Source of the DNA: Streptomyces diastatochromogenes
Lineage (GTDB): Bacteria > Actinomycetota > Actinomycetes > Streptomycetales > Streptomycetaceae
DNA length: 64,000 bases
Assembly: GCF_002242805.1 (NCBI RefSeq)
Contig: NZ_MCGQ01000035.1
Span: 30,714-94,713 of the forward strand
Direction: 5' to 3'
The notes beneath the pieces were generated by a model. The model saw nothing but the letters and a program-made list of their open reading frames with translations. It was not told the DNA's origin and ran no database searches. Shown in pieces: positions 57,367 to 64,000 of the stretch (its first letter is position 1; the number at the start of each line of letters is the position of its first letter). A program made the position numbers and the translations under genes.

Positions 57367-58262
57367 CCACCGCTCTCCCGCGTGCGGACGTGGCGCCCGT
57401 CGCTTCGGCGAAGCGGCGGCGCCGCGCCCCCGGCTGGCTGGCCGTGGTGCCGCTGCTGGTGTTCACGGCGATCGCCTTCGGCCTGCCCGCCCTGGCCATC
57501 CTGGACGGCGCCTTCACGGCCAAGGACCAGACGACCGGTGCCACGTCCTACACCGGCGCGAACCTGACGTCCTCGCTGCAGGGCCCGTACCTCACCGCGC
57601 TGGTCGGCAGCGTGAAGCTGTCGGCGATCTCCGCCGGGCTCGGGGCCCTGCTCGGGCTGCCGCTCGCCCAGGCCGTGGTCAGCTCCCGCTCCCGCGCGCT
57701 GCGCGAGGCCGTGCTGACCGCCTCCGGCGTGCTGGCCAACTTCGGCGGCGTCCCGCTGGCCTTCGCCTTCGTCGCCACCCTCGGCAACGCCGGCGTCCTG
57801 ACCGTGCACCTCGGCCTCACCGACAAGGGCTGGGACCTCTACAGCTTCTGGGGCCTGGTCCTCGTCTACCTGTACTTCCTGATCCCGCTGATGGTCCTCA
57901 CCATCACCCCGGCCCTGGACGGCCTGCGCGTCCAGTGGCGGGAGGCCGCGCTCAACAACGGCGCCACCGGTGTGCAGTACTGGCGGCACGTGGCCCTGCC
58001 CGTGCTGGCACCTTCGCTCCTCGGCGGTCTGGTGCTGCTGTTCGGCAGCGCCTTCGCCGCCTACGCCACCGCGGCCGCGATGGTGGGCAGCGCGGTGCCG
58101 CTGGTCACCCTGCAGATCGCCGACGCCCTCTCCGGCAACGTGCTGGTCGGCCAGGAAAACGTCGCCCTCGCCCTCAGCCTCGACATGGTGCTGGTGGCGG
58201 GCCTGGTGATGGCCGTGTACCTGCCCCTGCAACGACGGAGCGCCCGATGGCTCGACGCCTGA
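57363..58262 (+). CDS. ABC transporter permease 1
   Basis: Inner-membrane permease of 299 residues with about six helices; LAVVPLLVFTAIAFGLPALA is the first. The EAA loop, which contacts the ATPase, is WREAALNNGATGVQYWRHVA followed by LPVLAPS. It overlaps the SBP gene by 4 nt and permease 2 by 16 nt, so production is coupled. Confidence 0.9.
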   Translation: MTTALPRADVAPVASAKRRRRAPGWLAVVPLLVFTAIAFGLPALAILDGAFTAKDQTTGATSYTGANLTSSLQGPYLTALVGSVKLSAISAGLGALLGLPLAQAVVSSRSRALREAVLTASGVLANFGGVPLAFAFVATLGNAGVLTVHLGLTDKGWDLYSFWGLVLVYLYFLIPLMVLTITPALDGLRVQWREAALNNGATGVQYWRHVALPVLAPSLLGGLVLLFGSAFAAYATAAAMVGSAVPLVTLQIADALSGNVLVGQENVALALSLDMVLVAGLVMAVYLPLQRRSARWLDA

Positions 58263-59065
58263 CCCCCTGGCGCTGGGCCGTCCTCGGCCTGGCCGCGCTG
58301 TACTTCCTGGTGCCGCTCGCCGCGTCCGTGGTCTTCACGGTCGACGTGCCCGGCCAGGGCGTCACCTTCGACGCCTACACCCAGATCCTGTCCACCGACG
58401 GCTTCACCTCCAGCCTGCTGCTCTCGCTGGAGCTGGCCGTGGCCACCATCGCCGTGGTCCTGCTGCTGATGGTGCCCGCCGTGGTCGCGCTGCGGCTCGG
58501 CGCGCCCCGGCTCAGGCCGGTGGTGGAGGTGGTGTGCTCGCTGCCGCTGGTGGTGCCGCCGATCGCGTTCGTCGCCGGGATCGTGACCGTGCTCAAGTGG
58601 GGCCCGGACCATCTGTCCAGGACCCCGCTGTTCCAGACGTTCGTGGCGATCCAGAACCCGAGCTTCCCGGTCGTGCTGGTCCTCGCCTACGTCGTGATGG
58701 CGCTGCCCTTCGTCTACCGCGCCCTGGACGCGGGCCTGCGCGCCATCGACGTGCGCACCCTCGTGGAGGCCGCCCGCAGCTGCGGCGCCTCCTGGCCGCA
58801 GGCCCTGGTGCGGGCCGTGCTGCCGAACCTGCGCGGGGCGCTGCTGAACGCCGCCTTCCTCACGCTGGCGCTGGTCCTCGGCGAGTTCACCGTCGCCCGG
58901 CTGCTCGGCTTCCAGCCCTTCGCCGTGTGGATCTACAACGTCGGCGGCTCGCAGGCCCAGATGTCCGTCGCCGTGTCCGTGCTCAGCCTGCTCGTCACCT
59001 GGGCTCTGCTGCTCGCGCTCGCCGGCGCCGGCGGACGTACCCAAACCGCTTCCTCCCGGGGTTGA
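58247..59065 (+). CDS. ABC transporter permease 2
   Basis: Second membrane subunit of 272 residues. WRWAVLGLAALYFLVPLAAS is the first helix, and the EAA loop is LVEAARSCGASWPQALVRAV followed by LPNLR. ATG 58247 lies inside the end of permease 1, which fits a heterodimeric permease. Confidence 0.9.
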   Translation: MARRLTPWRWAVLGLAALYFLVPLAASVVFTVDVPGQGVTFDAYTQILSTDGFTSSLLLSLELAVATIAVVLLLMVPAVVALRLGAPRLRPVVEVVCSLPLVVPPIAFVAGIVTVLKWGPDHLSRTPLFQTFVAIQNPSFPVVLVLAYVVMALPFVYRALDAGLRAIDVRTLVEAARSCGASWPQALVRAVLPNLRGALLNAAFLTLALVLGEFTVARLLGFQPFAVWIYNVGGSQAQMSVAVSVLSLLVTWALLLALAGAGGRTQTASSRG

Positions 59066-59068
59066 ACC

Positions 59069-60145
59069 ATGACCGTCACCACGCTTGAGAAGGCCACCGC
59101 CGAAAAGGCCGCCACCGTCGAATTCCGGGGACTGCGCAGGGAGTTCGGGGCCACCGTCGCCCTCGACGGACTCGACCTGACCGTCCGCCCGGGGGAGTTC
59201 CTGGCCCTGCTCGGCCCCTCCGGCTGCGGCAAGACCACCGCACTGCGCATGCTCGCCGGGTTCGAACACCCCGATTCCGGCGCCGTGTTGGTGGACGGCG
59301 AGGACGTCACCCACGTCCCGGCCCACCGTCGCGACGCCGGGATGGTCTTCCAGTCGTACAGCCTCTTCCCGCATCTGAACGCCGTCGACAACGTCGCCTT
59401 CGGGCTGCGCATGCGGCGGGTCCGTACGGCCGAACGGCGGGCCCGCGCAGCCGAGTTGCTGGAGCTGGTCGGGCTCGGTGACAAGGGGGAGCGGTACCCG
59501 CACCAGCTCTCCGGCGGCCAGCAGCAGCGCATCGCGCTCGCCCGCGCCCTCGCCCTGCGCCCGCGCGTCCTGCTGCTCGACGAGCCGCTGTCGGCGCTGG
59601 ACGCCAAGGTGCGCCTGACCCTGCGCGAGGAGATCCGCAGGCTCCAGCAGGAACTCGGCATCACCACCCTCTTCGTCACCCACGACCAGGAGGAGGCTCT
59701 CTCGATCGCCGACCGGGTCGCCGTCATGCGCGCCGGACGGCTCGAACAGTGCGCCGAACCAGCCGAGTTGTACGGCCGCCCCGCCACCGCCTTCGTCGCC
59801 GAGTTCGTCGGCACGATGAGCCGCATCCCGGGCGAGCTGAAGGACGGCACGGTCGAGGTGCTCGGGCGGCGGCTGCCGGCCGACGGCGAGGTGCCGAACG
59901 GTGCAGTGGACGTACTGGTGCGGCCCGAGTCGCTCCAGGTCCAGGCCGACGAGCAGGGCAGCGCCCGCGTCGTCGCGACCGCCTTCCTGGGCGCCGTCGT
60001 CCGGGTCACCGTACGGCTCGCCGACGGCACCGAGGCCAAGGCCGACCTGCCCGCCCACGAGGCCACCGGGCTCGGCGCCGGAGCCCCCGTCGCCGTGTCG
60101 CTGCCCGAGCGGCCGGTGCTGGTGGCCGAACGTATCCAGAAGTGA
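59069..60145 (+). CDS. ABC transporter ATP-binding protein (POPT/spermidine-iron type)
   Basis: Drives the importer; 358 residues. Walker A is LLGPSGCGKTTALRM, Q-loop FQSYSLFPHLN, signature LSGGQQQRIALARAL, Walker B LLLDEPLSALDAK and switch His in VTHDQEEAL. The C-terminal ~110 residues are a TOBE-type regulatory domain (VDVLVRPESLQVQADE). ATG 59069 is 3 nt after permease 2. Length and TOBE fit polyamine, opine and phosphonate importers. Confidence 0.92.
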   Translation: MTVTTLEKATAEKAATVEFRGLRREFGATVALDGLDLTVRPGEFLALLGPSGCGKTTALRMLAGFEHPDSGAVLVDGEDVTHVPAHRRDAGMVFQSYSLFPHLNAVDNVAFGLRMRRVRTAERRARAAELLELVGLGDKGERYPHQLSGGQQQRIALARALALRPRVLLLDEPLSALDAKVRLTLREEIRRLQQELGITTLFVTHDQEEALSIADRVAVMRAGRLEQCAEPAELYGRPATAFVAEFVGTMSRIPGELKDGTVEVLGRRLPADGEVPNGAVDVLVRPESLQVQADEQGSARVVATAFLGAVVRVTVRLADGTEAKADLPAHEATGLGAGAPVAVSLPERPVLVAERIQK

Positions 60146-60159
60146 GGAACGACGACAAC

Positions 60160-61626
60160 GTGACCCCCCACACCCCTCAACACCTGCCGCAGGCCGTCCT
60201 GTTCGACATGGACGGCACGCTCGTCGACACCGAGCGTCTGTGGTGGGAGGCGGTCGAACTGGTCGCCGGGCGGCCGCTGACCGAGGCCGATCAGCCGGAG
60301 GTGCTCGGCCGGCCCGTCGAGCACACCGCCGCCTGGCTCGGCGCCGACACCGGCCTGGCCGCCGCCGACCTCGCGGCCGAACTGCACCGGGAGTTCGCCG
60401 CCCGCGTCCGCACCGGGATTGTGCCCCGCCCCGGCGCGCTCGACCTGCTGGACGCGCTGGCCCGGGCCGGTGTCCCCACCGCGCTGGTCACCGCGTCCCC
60501 GCGCGCGGTCGCCGACGTCGTGCTCGACGCGCTCGGCGCCGGACGGTTCGCGGTCTCCGTCACCGCCGACGACACCGCCCGCACCAAGCCGGCCCCCGAC
60601 CCCTACCTGGCCGCCTGCCGGGCCCTCGGCGTCGAACCGGCCGCCTGCGTCGCCGTCGAGGACACCGAGACCGGTGTGGCCTCCGCCGAGGCCGCCGGGT
60701 GCGCCGTGCTCGCGGTGCCGTCCCTCGCGCCGATCGGCGCGGCACCCGGGCGGACCGTGCGCGACAGCCTCGTCGGTGTCACGCCCGAGGAGCTGCGCCG
60801 GATGATCGTGCCCGAACTCCGCGTCATGAGCTGGAACCTGTGGCTCGGCGGCGGCGAGGTCGACGACCACCGCGCCAAGCAGGTCAAGGCCGTCCTGGAG
60901 AGCGGTGCCGACGTCGTCGGGTTCCAGGAGACCGCCGGTACGGCAGCCCAGGAACTGGCCGAGGCGCTCGGCTGGCACCACCACCGGGCCGGGGAGAACC
61001 TCGGCGTCATCAGCAGGCACCCCATCACCGCCCGCTTCGGCGACCCCGACGTCGGCTTCTACGGCGCCGCCGGCGTCCGGATCCAGGTCGCGCCCGGCCG
61101 CGAGGTCGACGTGTGGACGGCCCACCTGCACTACACGCCGTACGGGCCGTACGAGGCCGCCTTCGACGGGCTCGGGGCGCCCGAGCTGATCGCCCACGAG
61201 GACGTACGGCTCGGGCAGATGCGGGACGCGCTGCGCCGGATCGCCGCGTCGTCCGCGGAAGGCGTTCCGGTCGTCCTCGTCGGCGACTTCAACTGCCCCT
61301 CCCACCTGGACTGGCCGGACGTGGAGTGGCCGGTGACGCGGGCGGCGGCGGACGCGGGCTTCGCCGACTCCTACCGTGAGGCGCACCCCGACCCGGTGGC
61401 CGAGCCGGGGCACACCTGGTCGCCGATCCACCCGGTGCACGAGGACGGCAGCGGACGCCCGGAACCGCAGGACCGGATCGACTACGTCCTGCACCGCGGC
61501 CTGACCGTGCGCGACGCGCGAACCCTCGTCATCGGCACCCCGCGCCCGTGGCCCGACGTCGCGGGCAACGACTGGCCCTCGGACCACGCGGCCGTCGTGA
61601 CCACGTTCGCGCTGCCCCGTAGGTGA
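60160..61626 (+). CDS. HAD phosphatase - EEP phosphodiesterase fusion protein
   Basis: One uninterrupted frame of 488 residues holds two hydrolase domains. Residues 1-215 are a HAD phosphatase: nucleophile and acid Asp16/Asp18 in VLFDMDGTLVD, motif II in ALVTASPR, the Lys in TKPAPDPYL and motif IV in VEDTETGV. Residues 222-488 are an endonuclease/exonuclease/phosphatase domain: MSWNLW, metal Glu in VVGFQE, NLGVISRHPI, TAHLHYTPYG, LVGDFNCPSH, DRIDYVLHRG and the final WPSDHAAV. Both active sites look complete and there is no signal peptide. An internal ATG (60802) with GAGGAG 9 nt upstream might also give a free EEP domain. GTG 60160 is the likely start; GTG 60142, overlapping the ATPase stop, is the alternative. 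Confidence 0.85.
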   Translation: MTPHTPQHLPQAVLFDMDGTLVDTERLWWEAVELVAGRPLTEADQPEVLGRPVEHTAAWLGADTGLAAADLAAELHREFAARVRTGIVPRPGALDLLDALARAGVPTALVTASPRAVADVVLDALGAGRFAVSVTADDTARTKPAPDPYLAACRALGVEPAACVAVEDTETGVASAEAAGCAVLAVPSLAPIGAAPGRTVRDSLVGVTPEELRRMIVPELRVMSWNLWLGGGEVDDHRAKQVKAVLESGADVVGFQETAGTAAQELAEALGWHHHRAGENLGVISRHPITARFGDPDVGFYGAAGVRIQVAPGREVDVWTAHLHYTPYGPYEAAFDGLGAPELIAHEDVRLGQMRDALRRIAASSAEGVPVVLVGDFNCPSHLDWPDVEWPVTRAAADAGFADSYREAHPDPVAEPGHTWSPIHPVHEDGSGRPEPQDRIDYVLHRGLTVRDARTLVIGTPRPWPDVAGNDWPSDHAAVVTTFALPRR

Positions 61627-61642
61627 CCCAGGGTTACCGCAG

Positions 61643-61665
61643 GTCACCATTGCGGACCAGGTGAC
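61643..61665. promoter_or_regulatory. Inverted repeat before the sensor kinase
   Basis: GTCACC-N11-GGTGAC, 61 nt before the kinase start; a possible operator or weak terminator of the preceding gene. Confidence 0.35.
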
Positions 61666-61725
61666 GATCCCGTAGGTTGTGCCGGACTTTCCGCCACTAC
61701 TGACTGGTAACACCGGCAGGTAACC

Positions 61726-64000
61726 ATGCGCTGGCCCGTCGGCCGTCCCACCACCGTCCGCACGCGGATCGTGGCGCTCGCTCTCGCCCCGGCCGTCGCC
61801 CTGATGGCCCTGTGGAGCTTCGCCATGGTGTCGGTCACCGCCGAACTGCGCGCACTGATCCGGCTCCAGGGGGTGTACGAGGACTTCGGCACCCCCGTGG
61901 ACACCGCGATCGGGCAGATCCAGATCGAACGCCGGATGTCCGCCGCCTACCTGGGCGCCCGCCTCGACACGACCGCGGCGGGCGACCTGCTCGGACAGGA
62001 ACGCCGTACCGACCGGGCCGTCGACGCCCTGAGCCAGGCGGTCCGGGACGGGGACCGCGGCCGGCTCACGGACCGGCAGCGGCAGGCCCTGGACACCATG
62101 GTCGCCGCCACCGGGAAGCTGGAGGGGCTGCGCGAGCGCGTGCTGTCCCGGGCCATCACCTGGGACCGGGCGGTCGACGAGTACAGCGCGCTCGTCGAGC
62201 CCGGCTTCGACGTGCAGTCCACGCTCACCGCGCTCCAGGCCGGGCAGCTCGCCCGGGAGGCACAGGTCGTCATCGAGCTGGTGCGGGTACGGGAGTTCGT
62301 CTCCCGGGAGGACGCCCTGGTCGCCGGGGCACGGGCGGCCGGGACCCTGACCGACGGGCAGTACGACACCCTGACCGCCACCATCGAGGACCGGCGCGTC
62401 TTCGAGCGGACCTACGTACCGGACCTGCCCGCCGACTCGAGCGGCCTGTTCGAGGAGTTCCAGCGCGGTGACCTGTACCGCTCGCTGGCGCGCGGTGAGG
62501 ACGCGCTGCTGCGGGCCGGTGCCGGGCGGGCCGGGGAGGCCGTCGCGGCGGACACCTGGCGCTCGACCACCGACCGGGCCGTCAAGCGCTACATGCAGCT
62601 GTGCACCCGCTCCGCCGAGAACTCCGCGGCGCGCGGCCGGGCCTTCGCCTACCACGAGCTGACCAAGGCAGCCGTCGTCGGCGCGGTCGGGCTGGCCGCC
62701 GTGGCGCTGTCCCTGTGGTTCGCGGTGCGGGGTGCGCGGCGCATCTCGCGGCGTCTGGAGACTTTGCGGGACGCGGCCGACGTGCTCAGCACACGGCAAC
62801 TCCCGGACGTCATGCGGAGGCTGAGCGCCGGCGAGGAGGTGGACGCGCTGGCCGAGGCGCCGCCGCTCGCCGCCGACGGGACCAGGGACGACGAGATCGG
62901 CCAGGTCGGCCGGTCCTTCAACACCGCGCGGCTCGCCGCCGTGGAAGCCGCCGTCAAGCAGGCCACTCTGCGCCGGGGCCTGTTCGCGGTACTGCTCAAC
63001 ATCGCGCGCCGCAACCAGGCGCTGGTGCACCGCCAGTTGAAGCTCGTCGACACGCTGGAGCGGCGCACCGACGACCCGGACATCCTGCGCCAGCTGTTTC
63101 GCATCGACCATCTGACGACCCGGATGCGCCGGCACGCCGAGAGCCTGATCATCCTCTCCGGCTCGGCGCCCGGCCGCCGCTGGCGCGGGCCCGTGCCGAT
63201 CGCGGACGTCGTGGCCTCGGCGGTGAGCGAGATCGAGGACTACGCGCGCGTGGTGGTGCCGCCGATGCCCGAGGTCGGCGTCGCGGCGGACGCGGTCGCC
63301 GACGTCGTCCATCTCGTCGCCGAACTCCTGGAGAACGCCACGGCGTTCTCGCCGCCGCACACCCAGGTCACGCTGCGCCCCGCACAGGTCGGCAGCGGCT
63401 TCGTGCTGGAGATCGACGACCGCGGGCTCGGCCTCGACGCCGAGCAGCGCACACAGGCCCACCGCACCCTCACCGACCCCGACGCCTTCGACCCCACCCG
63501 GCACGACCGGCTCGGCCTGTACGTCGTCGGCCGCCTCGCCGCCCGCCACGGCATCGAAGTGAACCTACGGGACTCGCCGTACGGCGGTACGACCGCGGTG
63601 GTGCTGCTTCCGGAGGGGGTGCTGGCGGAGGCGGAGCCGGCGTCGGTGCCGTCCGCCGGGTCCGGAGTGCGGGAGCGGGTGGCGGACTCGCCGGGGTTGG
63701 CGGAGCGGCTGGGGTCGGCGGAGGTGCCGGGGTCGGTCGAGCGGCTGGGGTCGGTTGAGCGGTCGGGGTCGGTGGAGGTGCCGGGGTCGGTCGAGCGGCT
63801 GGGGTCGGTTGAGCGGTCGGGGTCGGCGGAGCTGCCTGGGCCGGTCGAGCGGTCAGGGTCGGGCGAGCGGAAAGCGCCGGTGCTGGAGCTGCCCACCAGG
63901 AAGCGGTCCACACCGCCGTCCACTGCCGCACCCGGACCCACGCGACACAACATGCCCGCGCCGGGCGCCCTCACGCCGGGCGCCCTCACGCCGGGCGCCC
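61726..64000 (+). CDS. Nitrate/nitrite-sensing-type histidine kinase (CvnA-like), 3' end outside window
   Basis: Membrane sensor kinase, open from ATG 61726 to the window edge (758 codons visible). TM1 is near 15-36 (IVALALAPAVALMALWSFAM). The extracellular helical NIT-type sensor follows, with QIQIERRMSAAYLGARLD. TM2 is near 313-334 and is followed by a HAMP region. A DHp-like segment has RIDHLTTRMRRHAESLIILS, and the HATPase domain has LLENATAFSPPHTQV, DDRGLGLDA and RLGLYVVGRLAARHGI. The tail after about 640 is low complexity. This layout is that of CvnA proteins, which head conservons (cvnABCD); a roadblock protein, a DUF742 protein and a small GTPase would then follow. Confidence 0.85.
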   Translation, partial: MRWPVGRPTTVRTRIVALALAPAVALMALWSFAMVSVTAELRALIRLQGVYEDFGTPVDTAIGQIQIERRMSAAYLGARLDTTAAGDLLGQERRTDRAVDALSQAVRDGDRGRLTDRQRQALDTMVAATGKLEGLRERVLSRAITWDRAVDEYSALVEPGFDVQSTLTALQAGQLAREAQVVIELVRVREFVSREDALVAGARAAGTLTDGQYDTLTATIEDRRVFERTYVPDLPADSSGLFEEFQRGDLYRSLARGEDALLRAGAGRAGEAVAADTWRSTTDRAVKRYMQLCTRSAENSAARGRAFAYHELTKAAVVGAVGLAAVALSLWFAVRGARRISRRLETLRDAADVLSTRQLPDVMRRLSAGEEVDALAEAPPLAADGTRDDEIGQVGRSFNTARLAAVEAAVKQATLRRGLFAVLLNIARRNQALVHRQLKLVDTLERRTDDPDILRQLFRIDHLTTRMRRHAESLIILSGSAPGRRWRGPVPIADVVASAVSEIEDYARVVVPPMPEVGVAADAVADVVHLVAELLENATAFSPPHTQVTLRPAQVGSGFVLEIDDRGLGLDAEQRTQAHRTLTDPDAFDPTRHDRLGLYVVGRLAARHGIEVNLRDSPYGGTTAVVLLPEGVLAEAEPASVPSAGSGVRERVADSPGLAERLGSAEVPGSVERLGSVERSGSVEVPGSVERLGSVERSGSAELPGPVERSGSGERKAPVLELPTRKRSTPPSTAAPGPTRHNMPAPGALTPGALTPGA
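63697..63873 (+). repeat. 18-bp coding repeat with a 54-bp duplication in the kinase tail
   Basis: Units of the form GTCGAGCGGCTGGGGTCG encode VERLGS/VERSGS/VEVPGS. A block starting at 63721 recurs at 63775 almost without change, a period of exactly 54 bp (18 residues). Confidence 0.8.
63956..64000 (+). repeat. 15-bp repeat at the window end
   Basis: Three copies of CCGGGCGCCCTCACG encode PGALT in the kinase tail; the array may continue past the window. Confidence 0.7.

Overview
The window is a very GC-rich actinobacterial chromosome segment. Long gene-dense runs, frequent GTG/TTG starts and the developmental regulators bldD and sIHF point to Streptomyces. The gene order (relA, hisS, rpsD, alaS, aro genes, efp-nusB, bldD, pyr operon, sIHF-gmk-rpoZ, coaBC, metK, priA, fmt, rsmB, rpe) is the conserved core arrangement of that genus. 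I saw no tRNA, rRNA, insertion sequence, prophage or CRISPR array.

Layout. 1-7.7 kb: 3' part of relA, a DUF349 coiled-coil protein and a membrane cyclophilin on the minus strand, then an MBL hydrolase, hisS and a VKOR-like membrane protein. 7.7-12.2 kb: rarA, rpsD behind a ~300-nt leader, and a minus-strand STAND NTPase. 12.4-22 kb: two small envelope-type proteins, alaS, ruvX, mltG, aroE, aroC, aroK and aroB, mostly overlapping or closely spaced. 22-26 kb: a proline-rich P-loop protein, a degenerate M24 'pepQ', efp and nusB, then bldD facing them across two strong terminators. 26.2-36.3 kb: the pyrimidine operon (pyrR, pyrB, pyrC, a small membrane protein, carA, carB, then pyrD, pyrF), led by a PyrR-binding-type hairpin that overlaps the pyrR ribosome binding site. 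36.4-48.9 kb: sIHF, gmk, rpoZ, coaBC, metK, an S1-domain protein divergent from a helicase-degenerate priA, an HTH protein, fmt, rsmB, a GAP/SfLAP membrane protein and rpe. 49-54.8 kb: a SorC-type regulator, a lipoprotein RNase of the RNase Sa type coupled to a barstar, guaB1, and an amino-acid permease with its Lrp-type regulator.

54.8-61.6 kb is the accessory-looking module. A GntR/UTRA regulator and a small protein of unknown function diverge from a complete ABC importer (lipoprotein SBP, two permeases, ATPase). The importer genes run directly into one open frame encoding an intact HAD phosphatase fused to an intact endonuclease/exonuclease/phosphatase (EEP) phosphodiesterase domain. Two TTGT-N4-ACAA palindromes lie in the divergent promoter region. 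I regard this as the best candidate for an undescribed system: regulated import of a phosphate ester, followed by two-step cytosolic hydrolysis. The window ends inside a nitrate/nitrite-sensing-type histidine kinase that resembles the first gene of a Streptomyces conservon.

Other notable structure: a ~460-bp degenerate ~27-bp tandem repeat between fmt and rsmB, a short repeat that re-duplicates the priA stop-codon region, palindromic elements resembling dispersed Streptomyces repeats, and several genes whose -10 box sits 6-9 nt before the start codon (candidate leaderless mRNAs).
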